Both the position numbers and the translations under genes were made by a program. Shown here in pieces: positions 15,309 through 23,744 of a stretch of DNA of 38,530 bases (position 1 is its first letter; the number at the start of each line of letters is the position of its first letter). This stretch comes from Candidatus Aminicenantota bacterium (GTDB lineage: Bacteria; Acidobacteriota; Aminicenantia; Aminicenantales; UBA4085). Below the pieces are notes generated by a model. That model had not been told where the DNA came from. It made no database searches and saw only the letters and a program-made list of their open reading frames with translations. The stretch is from positions 1-38,530 of the forward strand of contig VGJF01000003.1 in assembly GCA_016867585.1 (NCBI GenBank), given 5' to 3'.

Positions 15309-16474
15309 CCCGGCCTCGCCAGATACTCCAGGGCCAGTCCGGCCAGGAGGGCGGCGGCCGAGGGGAGGGCCTTCTCGTCGAGGTCGAATCCGGGATGGTG
15401 GTGGGGAAAGCGCGTCCCGTCGCCCGCCCCGAAAAAGAGAAACGCGCCGGGGACTTCGCGGAGATAGTAGGCGAAGTCCTCTCCCCCCATCACCGGCCGA
15501 ATCGGGACGACGCTCTTGCCGCCGAACAGACGGGCGGCGACGGCCAGGGCGAAATCCGTCTCCGCCGCGTCGTTGACCAGGGGCGGGTACCCGTCCTCGT
15601 ATTCGACCTCGGCCTCGGCGCCGAAGGAGCCGGCCGTCGTCCGGGCGATCTCGACGAGACGCCTCTTCATGAGCGCCTGGACGTCCGGGTCGAACGTCCG
15701 GACGGTTCCGGAGAGCTCGACCGCGCCGGGGATGATGTTGTAGACCGTGCCGCCGCGGATCGTGCCGAAGGACAGGACGGCCGGCTGAAGAGGGTCGACG
15801 TTGCGGCTGACGACGCTCTGCAGGGCGGAGACGACGGCAGCCGCGGCCAAAATCGGGTCGACGGCCTGATGGGGCATCGAGGCATGGCCGCCTCGGCCGG
15901 CGACCGTGATCCGGAAATTGTCCGACTGGGCCATCATCGGGCCCCGGACCGCGCCGACCGTCCCCGTCGGCATCGGCTGCCAGAGATGGAGGCCGAAGAT
16001 CGCCTCCACCCCGTCGAGGGCCCCGGCCTCGATCATCGGCTTCGCCCCGCCGGGGGGAAGCTCTTCGGCCGGCTGGCAGAGGAAAACGACCCGTCCCCGG
16101 AAACGGTCCTTTCGGCGGGCGAGGGCTTCGGCGGCGGCCTGGAGGACGGCCATGTGCCCGTCGTGGCCGCAGGCGTGGCAGGCCCCGGGCGTCGTCGACG
16201 CGTATTCCTTGTCGCCCTCCTCGGCGAGAGGGAGGGCGTCGATGTCCGTGCGCAGGGCGACGGTCCGGCCGCCCGGCCGGCCGTCAAGCACGGCCCGAAG
16301 GCCGGTTCCGGCCATGGCCGCGACCGAGAGGCCCGTCTTCAGGAAGAAATCGCGCAAGGCGGCGGAGGTTGCGAATTCGTTGTGGGCCGTCTCCGGCCGG
16401 CGATGGAAATCCCGCCGCCGGCCGATGATCCGTCCGGCCATGGCCTCCATTTCGAGCCGAAGTTCCTCAAGCAT
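15305..16474 (-). CDS. M20D-family amidohydrolase (hippurate/N-acyl-amino-acid hydrolase type)
   Basis: 389 residues, cytoplasmic. Dimetal ligands typical of M20D are visible: HACGHDGH (~100-107), the catalytic Glu pair in QPAEELPPGG, GLHLW and the late HHHPGFD. The inserted dimerisation domain begins at ITVAGRGGHASMPHQAVDP. Members hydrolyse N-acyl amino acids, hippurate or indole-acetyl conjugates; specificity is not readable. The start overlaps the symporter gene by 8 bp, suggesting that the symporter imports its substrate. Confidence 0.9.
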   Translation of the reverse strand: MLEELRLEMEAMAGRIIGRRRDFHRRPETAHNEFATSAALRDFFLKTGLSVAAMAGTGLRAVLDGRPGGRTVALRTDIDALPLAEEGDKEYASTTPGACHACGHDGHMAVLQAAAEALARRKDRFRGRVVFLCQPAEELPPGGAKPMIEAGALDGVEAIFGLHLWQPMPTGTVGAVRGPMMAQSDNFRITVAGRGGHASMPHQAVDPILAAAAVVSALQSVVSRNVDPLQPAVLSFGTIRGGTVYNIIPGAVELSGTVRTFDPDVQALMKRRLVEIARTTAGSFGAEAEVEYEDGYPPLVNDAAETDFALAVAARLFGGKSVVPIRPVMGGEDFAYYLREVPGAFLFFGAGDGTRFPHHHPGFDLDEKALPSAAALLAGLALEYLARPG

Positions 16475-17891
16475 GGGACAACCTCCGTTTCGACAGCAAG
16501 CTGACGCCGACCACGACGGCCGCGTTGGCGGCCAGGGCGATGAAGCCGGCGTTCAATCCCCAGAGCGGATCCCTCTTCCCGAAGACGAGGACGGCGGCGA
16601 CGGCAATCCCGGTCACGATCCCGGCGAACGCCCCGGCCTTGGTCGTCCGCTTCCAGACGAGGGCCAAGACGACGGCCGGGAAGAATTGGGAGACGCCGTC
16701 GTAGCCGATGAGGAGGAGGTTGACCAAGGCATTGGGGAAGACGAGGGCGAAGAGGAGGGCGGCGGCCATGACGACGAGGACCATGGCCCGGGACAACCGG
16801 AGGACGGCCCGCTCGCTCGCCCCCGGCCGAAATCCCGTCCGGTAGATGTTCTTGGCGATGAGGGCCGAAGCCGTCAGGACGAGAACCGAGGCGGGGACCA
16901 TGGCCGTCACCGCGCCGGCCGCCCCGACGAATCCCAGGAACCAGGCCGGATAGGTCCTCCGGACGAGAGCCAGGAAGGCCATGTCGCCGTTGGCTAGGCC
17001 CGGCAGGACAAGGAAGGCCGTGAACCCGACCCCGAGGACGAGAAGGATGGGAATCTGGTAGAAGGGCATGATCATCGCGTTCCGGCGGATGACCCGGTCG
17101 CTCTTGGCCGAGTAGGCCGAGGCGAACATGTGCGGCCACATGTAGAATCCCGCCCCGGTCAGGAGGACGGTCGACATGACCCAGGCGACGCCCATCGATT
17201 CCGTCGACCCGGGAAAGACGAGATGCCCGGGAGCGCGGGCGGCCAGGGCCTTGAACATCGCCCCCAAGCCGCCGAAATGGACGGCCGGGAGCCCGAAACC
17301 GACGATGCCCACGGCGGCGATCATCAGGACGTCCTTGATGACCGCCACCCAGGCGCTGCCCCGGAGGCCGCTCGTGAAGACGAAAACGCAGGTCAGGACG
17401 AATGCGGCCGGGATGGCCGTCCCGGCCCCGACGGCCCCGCCGCTTGAGACCTCGACGATGAGCCCCAATCCGGCCAATTGGAGCTGGAGGTAGGGGAGGA
17501 GAGAGGCCACGCCGACCAGGGCGACGAACACCCCCAAGGCCCGGCTCCCGAAGGTTTGGACGAAGAAATCGGGCTGGGTGTGGAGGCTGAACCGCTTGCC
17601 GCGCCGCCAGATCGCGGGAAGCAGAAAAAACGAGATCGTGTAGGCCAAGGCGCCGTAGATCATGATGTAGTACGTCGGGGCGCCCCGGGCATAGGCCCAG
17701 CCGCTCGCCCCGAGGAAGGTGAACGTCGTGTAGACCTCCCCGGCCATCAGGAACCACATGATCAGCAGGCCGAAGCGGCGTCCCCCGACCGTCCAGTTCT
17801 CGAAGTTCATGGGCAGCCGCCGGCCGGCCCAGATCCCGACGCCGGCGGCCGCGACGACGACGACGGCGATGATGGCCAGGGCCGGGGTCAT
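16467..17891 (-). CDS. Sodium:solute symporter (SSS family)
   Basis: 474 residues from ATG 17891, which overlaps the DUF3311 stop (ATGA). A longer frame upstream is antisense-like and rejected. About 13 hydrophobic helices; NFENWTVGGRRFGLLIMWFLMAGEVYTTFTFLG is the typical SSS N-terminal block and GYDGVSQFFPAVVLALVWKR the typical helix 10-11 region. It imports a small organic solute driven by Na+ at the inner membrane. Pairing with a DUF3311 protein recalls PanF-like systems with a small membrane partner. Confidence 0.9.
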   Translation of the reverse strand: MTPALAIIAVVVVAAAGVGIWAGRRLPMNFENWTVGGRRFGLLIMWFLMAGEVYTTFTFLGASGWAYARGAPTYYIMIYGALAYTISFFLLPAIWRRGKRFSLHTQPDFFVQTFGSRALGVFVALVGVASLLPYLQLQLAGLGLIVEVSSGGAVGAGTAIPAAFVLTCVFVFTSGLRGSAWVAVIKDVLMIAAVGIVGFGLPAVHFGGLGAMFKALAARAPGHLVFPGSTESMGVAWVMSTVLLTGAGFYMWPHMFASAYSAKSDRVIRRNAMIMPFYQIPILLVLGVGFTAFLVLPGLANGDMAFLALVRRTYPAWFLGFVGAAGAVTAMVPASVLVLTASALIAKNIYRTGFRPGASERAVLRLSRAMVLVVMAAALLFALVFPNALVNLLLIGYDGVSQFFPAVVLALVWKRTTKAGAFAGIVTGIAVAAVLVFGKRDPLWGLNAGFIALAANAAVVVGVSLLSKRRLSHA

Positions 17892-18109
17892 GGTTCGTCG
17901 TCCCGGCCGGCCAGCCGGTCCCGGCGGTCGAAGCGGTCGGCCAAAAACAAGGCCAGGGGGGTCAGGGCGACCCAAAGGAGGATCCAGAAGAGGACGAAAG
18001 GCAGGCCGAAAACCATCGGCCGGAGGCGGTTGACAAAAGGCAGGGCCAGGACCAAGGCGGCGAAGGGGACGGCCCCGACGCCCAGGGCTTTCCGCAGGCC
18101 TTTGCGCAT
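17888..18109 (-). CDS. DUF3311 small membrane protein, symporter partner
   Basis: 73 residues and two hydrophobic helices: a first one around residues 12-26, then PFVNRLRPMVFGLPF, then a second with FWILLWVALTPLALFLA, followed by a charged tail. This is the DUF3311 signature, usually encoded beside SSS symporters and thought to be an accessory subunit. ATG 18109 lies only 7 nt after a perfect minus-strand TATAAT, so the mRNA is probably leaderless. First gene of a four-gene operon. Confidence 0.85.
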   Translation of the reverse strand: MRKGLRKALGVGAVPFAALVLALPFVNRLRPMVFGLPFVLFWILLWVALTPLALFLADRFDRRDRLAGRDDEP

Positions 18110-18116
18110 CCCGGCT

Positions 18117-18122
18117 ATTATA
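18117..18122 (-). promoter_or_regulatory. -10 box of the DUF3311 operon (leaderless start)
   Basis: Minus-strand TATAAT (18122-18117) followed by 7 nt and the ATG. No convincing -35 box is seen. It is divergent from the uvrA promoter 40 bp away. Confidence 0.5.
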
Positions 18123-18137
18123 GACAAGACGGGCCGC

Positions 18138-18166
18138 TTCAGGAAACGGGGCCTCTTTGTTATAAT
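18138..18166 (+). promoter_or_regulatory. Promoter of uvrA
   Basis: TATAAT (18161-18166) with a weak TTCAGG (18138-18143) 17 bp upstream. Transcription would begin near 18173, just before GGAGG (18178-18182). No LexA-type operator was recognised. Confidence 0.5.
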
Positions 18167-18187
18167 AGGATATTTCCGGAGGCGGTT

Positions 18188-20953
18188 TTGGATCGACCCG
18201 AGGCAGCCCGCGACGTCATCCGCCTGAGAGGCGTCCGGGTCCATAACTTGAAGAACATTTCCCTGGACATCCCTCTCGACCGCTTGGTCGTCGTCACCGG
18301 CGTCAGCGGCTCTGGCAAATCCTCCCTGGCCTTCGACACCCTCTACGCCGAAGGCCAGCGCCGCTACATTGAATCCCTGTCGGCCTACGCCCGCCAGTTC
18401 CTCGAACGGATGGAAAAGCCCGAGGCCGAGGCGATCGAGGGCATCCCTCCGGCCATCGCCATCCAGCAAAAAGCGGCCACGAAAAATCCCCGCTCGACGG
18501 TGGCCACGGTGACCGAGGCCTACGATTTCTTGCGGGTTCTCTACGCCCGGATCGGAACGGTTCACTGCCTGAGCTGCGGTCGTCCGGTCGGTCGCGACTC
18601 CATCGACGCCATGGCCGAGGAAATCGTCGGGCTTCCCCAGGGGACCCGGCTGACGATCGCCTTCGCCTGGCCTCCGGAAAAAGGGCTCGGCCCCTTGAAG
18701 AAGCTCGGCTTCTACCGCTTCCTCCGGGACGGCGAAGTCGTTTCCTTCGAGGCCGCCGGGGCCGGAACGGGGCCGCCGAAGGAACTCGACGTCCTCGTCG
18801 ACAAGCTGGCCTTGGCCGCCGACGACCGGGACCGCCTCGTCGACTCGCTCGAGACGGCCATGAAACACGGCGGGGGGAGGGTCAAGGTCCGTCTCGAGGA
18901 CGGGCGGGAGCTCGTCTTTTCGGACAAGCTCGAGTGCCGGGACTGCCGGATCGCCTGCGACGACCCCTTCCCCAACCTGTTCTCATTCAACAGCCCCCAG
19001 GGCGCCTGCCCGGAGTGCCATGGCTTCGGCGACCTGGCCGTCCTCGACGAGGAGAAAATCATCCCCGACCCCGGCAAGTCGCTGGCCGAGGGCGCCGTCG
19101 AGCCCTGGACCAAGCCGGTCTCGAAGGGGGTCATGAAGGAGATGCTCCGGGAGGCGAAGAAACGCGGCCTCCCGACGAACCTCCCTTGGAAAAGCCTCAA
19201 GCCCGAGGAGCGGCGGTTCATCCTGGAGGGCGGGGACGGCTGGTACGGCGTCCGGGGTTTTTTCGACTGGCTTCAATCCAAGAAATACAAGGTCCAAGTC
19301 CGGGTTTTTCTCAGCCGCTACCGCAAATACGCCCCCTGCCCGGCCTGTTCCCAGACGCGCCTCAACCCCAGGGCCCTGAGCGTCAAGGTCGGGGGCCTGA
19401 CGATCGGCCAGTTCGTCCGCCTGACGGTCAGGGAGGCCTTCGACTTCCTCCAAGGCCTGGCCCTCTCCCCGGCCGAGAGGCAGATCGCCGAAAAGCTCGT
19501 CTCCGAAATCGCGAACCGGCTGAAATTCCTCCTCGAGGTCGGTCTGGATTACCTGTCCCTCGACCGGATGACCTTCACCCTCAGCGGCGGCGAGGCCCAG
19601 CGGATCAACCTCGCCGCGGCCTTGAGCTCGTCTCTCGTCGGGACGCTGTTCGTCCTCGACGAGCCGTCGATCGGCCTCCATCCCCGGGACAACGCGCGTC
19701 TCATCCGGATCCTCCATTCCCTGAAGGACGTCGGCAACACCGTCCTCGTCGTCGAGCACGACCCCGAGATCATCCGGGCCGCGGACCACCTCATCGACCT
19801 CGGCCCCCGGGCGGGAGAGCACGGCGGCGAGGTCATGCTCGCCGGGCCGAGCCGCGAGGTCCTGAGATGCGGCCGGAACGGCCCGGGTCCGGCGGTCGGC
19901 GGAAACGGCTCGCTGACCTTCCGCTACCTGAGCGGGGAGATGGGGATCCCCGTCCCGATGAAGCGCCGAATCCCGTCGCGTTTTCTCCTCGTCCAGGACG
20001 CCCATCGGCACAACCTCAAGCATCTCGACGTCCGCCTGCCGCTCGGCGTCCTGACCGCCATCACCGGCGTGTCGGGTTCGGGGAAAAGCACCCTCCTCCA
20101 CGACGTCCTCTACCGGGGCTGGTGCGGAGAAACGCGGCAGGGCTTCAAGGCCATCCGGGGCCTGGACTTCCTCGACAAGCTTGTCTTGGTCGACCAGTCC
20201 CCAATCAGCGCCTCGCCCCGTTCGGTCCCGGCGACGTACGCCAAGGCCATGGACGGCCTCCGGGAGCTCTTCAGCGAGACGCGCGAGGCCCGGGCCCAGG
20301 GGTTCAAGCCCGGCGTTTTCTCCTTCAACACGCGAGGCGGGCGGTGCGAGGACTGCGAGGGGGCGGGTCAGCAGGTCGTCGAAATGCAGTTCCTGTCGGA
20401 CGTGACCCTCGTCTGCGAGACGTGCCGAGGCCGGCGGTTCAAGAGCGAGGTCCTCGACGTCCGCTATAGGGGCAAGAACATCGACGACGTCCTTCACCTG
20501 ACCGTCGACGACGCCCTCGAGTTCTTCGCCGGCCGGCCGGACATCGTCAACAGATTGAAGCCGCTCCGCGAGGTCGGCCTCGGCTACATCCGGCTCGGCC
20601 AGCCGACGACGACCCTCTCCGGCGGCGAGCTCCAGCGGATCAAGCTGGCCTATCATCTCGTCCACGAGCGCGACGCCCATGTCCTCTATCTCTTCGACGA
20701 GCCGACGATCGGCCTTCACCTGGACGACGTCTCCGTCCTCCTGCGGTGCTTCCAGAGGCTCGTCGACGAGGGCCATTCGGTCATGGTCATCGAGCACAAC
20801 CTCGAGGTCATCAAAAGCGCCGATTACATCGTCGACCTGGGGCCGGAGGGCGGCGAGCGGGGCGGCGAGATCATGGCCGAAGGGACGCCGGAGGAGGTCG
20901 CGAAATCGCGGGGCTCGACGACCGGCCGTTATCTGCGGAAGGCCCTGTCTTGA
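18188..20953 (+). CDS. uvrA: Excinuclease ABC subunit A
   Basis: 921 residues from TTG 18188, with GGAGG 5 nt upstream. Two ABC ATPase halves are seen: Walker [10 protein letters not shown] near residue 38 with signature [12 protein letters not shown], and GVSGSGKST near 630 with signature [12 protein letters not shown]. Zinc modules are CRDC...CPEC (module 1), CPAC and CEDC...CETC (C-terminal DNA-damage module). UvrA recognises bulky DNA lesions and loads UvrB. The [12 protein letters not shown] signature region and the short C-terminus differ slightly from E. coli UvrA, so it could be a paralogue of the main copy. Monocistronic or with a tiny ORF. Confidence 0.95.
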   Translation: MDRPEAARDVIRLRGVRVHNLKNISLDIPLDRLVVVTGVSGSGKSSLAFDTLYAEGQRRYIESLSAYARQFLERMEKPEAEAIEGIPPAIAIQQKAATKNPRSTVATVTEAYDFLRVLYARIGTVHCLSCGRPVGRDSIDAMAEEIVGLPQGTRLTIAFAWPPEKGLGPLKKLGFYRFLRDGEVVSFEAAGAGTGPPKELDVLVDKLALAADDRDRLVDSLETAMKHGGGRVKVRLEDGRELVFSDKLECRDCRIACDDPFPNLFSFNSPQGACPECHGFGDLAVLDEEKIIPDPGKSLAEGAVEPWTKPVSKGVMKEMLREAKKRGLPTNLPWKSLKPEERRFILEGGDGWYGVRGFFDWLQSKKYKVQVRVFLSRYRKYAPCPACSQTRLNPRALSVKVGGLTIGQFVRLTVREAFDFLQGLALSPAERQIAEKLVSEIANRLKFLLEVGLDYLSLDRMTFTLSGGEAQRINLAAALSSSLVGTLFVLDEPSIGLHPRDNARLIRILHSLKDVGNTVLVVEHDPEIIRAADHLIDLGPRAGEHGGEVMLAGPSREVLRCGRNGPGPAVGGNGSLTFRYLSGEMGIPVPMKRRIPSRFLLVQDAHRHNLKHLDVRLPLGVLTAITGVSGSGKSTLLHDVLYRGWCGETRQGFKAIRGLDFLDKLVLVDQSPISASPRSVPATYAKAMDGLRELFSETREARAQGFKPGVFSFNTRGGRCEDCEGAGQQVVEMQFLSDVTLVCETCRGRRFKSEVLDVRYRGKNIDDVLHLTVDDALEFFAGRPDIVNRLKPLREVGLGYIRLGQPTTTLSGGELQRIKLAYHLVHERDAHVLYLFDEPTIGLHLDDVSVLLRCFQRLVDEGHSVMVIEHNLEVIKSADYIVDLGPEGGERGGEIMAEGTPEEVAKSRGSTTGRYLRKALS

Positions 20954-21120
20954 ACGACGGCCGTCGCGCTCCCGCCGAACATGCCCTGGCGGCCGTGGGG
21001 CTGGGCTATGGTTCGTGCCAGATCGCGGCCCTCTACGACGGCGAGGCGAACGCCTTGGTCGGCGCGGACGGGGAGGGCGAGAGCGTCATCTACATGACCG
21101 CCGTCGGGCGGCCGGATTGA
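20950..21120 (+). CDS. Small ORF after uvrA, doubtful
   Basis: 56 codons from a TTG overlapping the uvrA stop (TTGA at 20950-20953) to 21120. It reads [21 protein letters not shown]...LVGADGEGESVIYMTAVGRPD. No family recognised, and no separate ribosome-binding site. Its coupling to uvrA and reasonable composition make it possible; it may equally be non-coding. Confidence 0.25.
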   Translation: MNDGRRAPAEHALAAVGLGYGSCQIAALYDGEANALVGADGEGESVIYMTAVGRPD

Positions 21121-21129
21121 GCGGCGTCT

Positions 21130-21387
21130 TCACGACCCCCCGGAGCGGGAAGAGCCCGGCGGGACGGCGGCCTCGACGGCCTCTCCCGTCCGCCGCCTCC
21201 CTTTCTCGACCTTGGCCAGGAGGAACCCGACGACCAGGCCGACGGCGAAAACTCCCAAGACGAGAAGGAAGAGGGGCATGTAGAGGCTCCAAAAATACAG
21301 CCTGACCGGGGCCAGCCGGGAATTCTGAACGACCAGAATCGCCAGAAGCCCCGTCAAGACGAGGATCAAAACGGCCTTCCCCTTCAT
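21130..21387 (-). CDS. LapA-family (DUF1049) membrane protein
   Basis: 85 residues with two hydrophobic helices separated by the conserved VQNSRLAPVRLYFWSLYMPLFLLVLG block of the LapA/DUF1049 family, then a basic, Ser/Gly-rich tail. In Escherichia the homologue works with LapB in lipopolysaccharide control; no lapB-like gene is adjacent here, so the role is open. It is the last gene of the minus-strand run, 28 bp after corA. Confidence 0.85.
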   Translation of the reverse strand: MKGKAVLILVLTGLLAILVVQNSRLAPVRLYFWSLYMPLFLLVLGVFAVGLVVGFLLAKVEKGRRRTGEAVEAAVPPGSSRSGGS

Positions 21388-21415
21388 CGCGTCCTCCTTG
21401 TCCGGGGCCTCCGGC

Positions 21416-22489
21416 TCAAAGCCATTTCCTGCGCCGGAACAGGACGGCCATTCCGCCCCCGAGGGCGATCATGACGCCCCAGACGATGAAATAACCCGCC
21501 CGCCATTTCAGCTCGGGCATGTGCTCGAAATTCATCCCGTAGACCCCGGCAATGAACGTCAGGGGGATGAAGATTGTGGCGATGATCGTCAGGACCTTCA
21601 TGACCTCGTTCATCCGGTTCGAGACGCTCGAGAGGTAAGTCTCCAGCATGCCGGACAGGACTTCCCGGAAGGTCTCGACGCTGTCGATGACCTGGATGGC
21701 GTGATCGTAGACGTCGCGGAAGAAGATGGCGGTCGGCTTCCGGACGAGGTCGGACTCGATCCTCTCGATCTTGGCCAGGATCTCCCGCAGCGGCCAGACG
21801 GACTTCCGGAGAAAGATCATCTCCCGCTTCAAGGCGTGAATCCGGTGGAGCGTGGCCCGGTCCGGGTCGGCCATGAGTTCGTCCTCGAGGCGGTCGATTT
21901 TCTCGCCCAGCCCTTCGAGGACGACGAAATAGTGGTCGACGACGGCGTCGAGGAGGGAATAGGCCAGATAATCGGCCCCCATCTTCCGGATCCGGCCGCG
22001 GCCCTGGCGGAGGCGCTCCCGGACGTGGTCGAACATGTCGCCCGGCCGCTCCTGGAACGAGAGGACGAAGTTCGAGCCGAACACGAGGCTGAGCTGTTCG
22101 ATCACGATCCCCTCGCCCTTCTCGTCGAGCTCGATCATCTTGAGGACGATATAGACCGCCGTCCCCAGGTCCTCCAGCTTCGGGCGCTGGGCCGTCGTCA
22201 TGATGTCCTCGAGGATGAGCGGGTGAAGCCCGAAGGCGCCGCCGAGGCCGTTGATGAGGCCGGCCTCATGGACGCCGTCGACGTTGATCCAGGTCGTCGT
22301 GGCCGTCTCCCGGAGAGGCGCGCATTCCTCGGCCGAGGCGGCCGTCTTTTCCAGGAAAATGTCGCCGTCGTAGTCCATGACCGTGATCCGGGGGTGCTCG
22401 ACCTTCCGTTCGCCGACATGGACGAGGCTCCCCGGAGGGAGCCCTTCCTTCGGGGAGCGCTTGGCCTCCCGGCCGGCTCTGGATCTCAT
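21416..22489 (-). CDS. corA: CorA-type Mg2+/Co2+ transporter
   Basis: 357 residues from ATG 22489; a TTG at 22516 would add nine residues. A large cytoplasmic N-terminal domain with coiled-coil helices (for example DHYFVVLEGLGEKIDRLEDEL) is followed by two C-terminal membrane helices with the diagnostic YGMNFEHMPEL (GMN filter) between them and a basic RRRKWL end. It forms a pentameric channel for Mg2+ or Co2+. The ATG overlaps a TGA in another frame (ATGA) that ends the alternative-frame tail of recA, see findings. Confidence 0.92.
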   Translation of the reverse strand: MRSRAGREAKRSPKEGLPPGSLVHVGERKVEHPRITVMDYDGDIFLEKTAASAEECAPLRETATTTWINVDGVHEAGLINGLGGAFGLHPLILEDIMTTAQRPKLEDLGTAVYIVLKMIELDEKGEGIVIEQLSLVFGSNFVLSFQERPGDMFDHVRERLRQGRGRIRKMGADYLAYSLLDAVVDHYFVVLEGLGEKIDRLEDELMADPDRATLHRIHALKREMIFLRKSVWPLREILAKIERIESDLVRKPTAIFFRDVYDHAIQVIDSVETFREVLSGMLETYLSSVSNRMNEVMKVLTIIATIFIPLTFIAGVYGMNFEHMPELKWRAGYFIVWGVMIALGGGMAVLFRRRKWL

Positions 22490-22543
22490 CTCAGTCGCGC
22501 TTCGGCGGCCTTCCAATCGACGGCCTTGAAGAAGGCTTCGGCA

Positions 22544-23641
22544 TCATCGTCCTCCGCGCTTTTCAGGCGGCTTGTCCGGAGCCCGTTCGGGAACGTCCTC
22601 CTCCCCGGCGGTCTTCTCGGAGACCTCGCCGAGCTTGACCTTCCTCCGGATGTCCGTTTCGAGGTCGGCGGCCAGGGCGGCATTGTCCTTGAGAAGGCGC
22701 TTGACGTTCTCGCGGCCCTGGCCGATCCGCTCGCCCTTGTAGGAGTACCAGGTCCCCGTTTTTTCGATGAGCCCGACCCCGGTCCCCATGTCGACGAGGT
22801 CGCCCTCGCGGGAGATCCCCTCGCCGTAGATGATGTCGAATTCGGCCTCCCGGAAAGGCGGGGCCATCTTGTTCTTGACGACCTTGACCTTGACCCGGTT
22901 GCCGACGACGCTGTCCCCCTCCTTGATGGCCGTCATCCGCCGGATGTCGACCCGGAGGGAGGCGTAGAACTTCAGGGCCCGGCCGCCCGTCGTCGTCTCC
23001 GGATTGCCGAGGAAAAAGCCGATTTTCTCCCGGATCTGGTTGATGAAGATGAAGCAGGTCTTGGACCGGCTGACGATGGCCGTCAGCTTCCGGAGAGCCT
23101 GGCTCATGAGCCGGGCCTGGAGCCCCATGTGGGCATCGCCCATATCGCCCTCGAGCTCGGCCTTGGGGACGAGGGCGGCCACGGAATCGACGACGACGAC
23201 GTCGACGGCCCCGCTGCGGACGAGGACCTCGGCGATCTCCAGGCCCTGCTCGCCGAAATCCGGCTGGGCGATGAGGAGGTTGTCGACGTCGACCCCGACC
23301 TTGGCCGCGTAGTTGGGGTCGAGGGCGTGCTCGGCGTCGATGAACGCCGCCTGCCCCCCGCGGCGCTGGGCCTCGGCGATGACGTGGAGGGCCAGGGTCG
23401 TCTTCCCCGTCGCTTCGGGGCCGTAGACCTCGACAACCCGGCCCCGGGGAAAGCCGCCGATGCCGAGGGCCAGGTCGAAGGCGATCGAGCCCGATGGGAT
23501 GGCCTCGACCTTCATCGCCGCCCCGCGCTGGCCGAGCTTCATGACCGCCCCCTTGCCGAACTGCTTTTCGATCTGGGAGACGGCCGCCTCGATGGCCTTG
23601 TTCTTGGAAACGTCCTTGGGGGCAAGCCCTTCGTCTTTCAT
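22544..23641 (-). CDS. recA: RecA recombinase
   Basis: 365 residues. Walker A is GPEATGKT (74-81; the usual SS is AT here). Other conserved parts are [12 protein letters not shown], Walker [16 protein letters not shown], loop L1 [23 protein letters not shown] and loop L2 [21 protein letters not shown]. RecA coats ssDNA, promotes strand exchange and triggers SOS. The in-frame C-terminal tail is basic ([11 protein letters not shown]) rather than acidic as in many RecAs. GAGGAGG lies 5 nt before the ATG. It has its own promoter, with no recognisable LexA box. Confidence 0.97.
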   Translation of the reverse strand: MKDEGLAPKDVSKNKAIEAAVSQIEKQFGKGAVMKLGQRGAAMKVEAIPSGSIAFDLALGIGGFPRGRVVEVYGPEATGKTTLALHVIAEAQRRGGQAAFIDAEHALDPNYAAKVGVDVDNLLIAQPDFGEQGLEIAEVLVRSGAVDVVVVDSVAALVPKAELEGDMGDAHMGLQARLMSQALRKLTAIVSRSKTCFIFINQIREKIGFFLGNPETTTGGRALKFYASLRVDIRRMTAIKEGDSVVGNRVKVKVVKNKMAPPFREAEFDIIYGEGISREGDLVDMGTGVGLIEKTGTWYSYKGERIGQGRENVKRLLKDNAALAADLETDIRRKVKLGEVSEKTAGEEDVPERAPDKPPEKRGGR

Positions 23642-23707
23642 CGCAGCCTCCTCGACGGATGATCCCTCTTGGAAATGACGTCCGGACGGCCGAAAATTCT
23701 CACTCTT

Positions 23708-23736
23708 TTTGTATCACAACTTCGGGCGGGAGTAAA
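23708..23736 (-). promoter_or_regulatory. Putative recA promoter
   Basis: Minus-strand TTTACT (23736-23731), 17-bp spacer, extended -10 TGA-TACAAA (23713-23708). The ~60-nt leader contains a perfect palindrome CGTCCGGACG (23679-23688). Confidence 0.45.
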
Positions 23737-23744
23737 ACCGGCCG

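Noticed and set aside
15300-15320. yybP-ykoY manganese riboswitch upstream of mntP
   Set aside because: mntP starts by ATGA overlap inside an operon, so there is no leader to hold it.
23642-23744. LexA/SOS operator upstream of recA
   Set aside because: Neither GAAC-N4-GTTC nor CTG-N10-CAG is present; only a CGTCCGGACG palindrome, which is too common in this GC-rich sequence.
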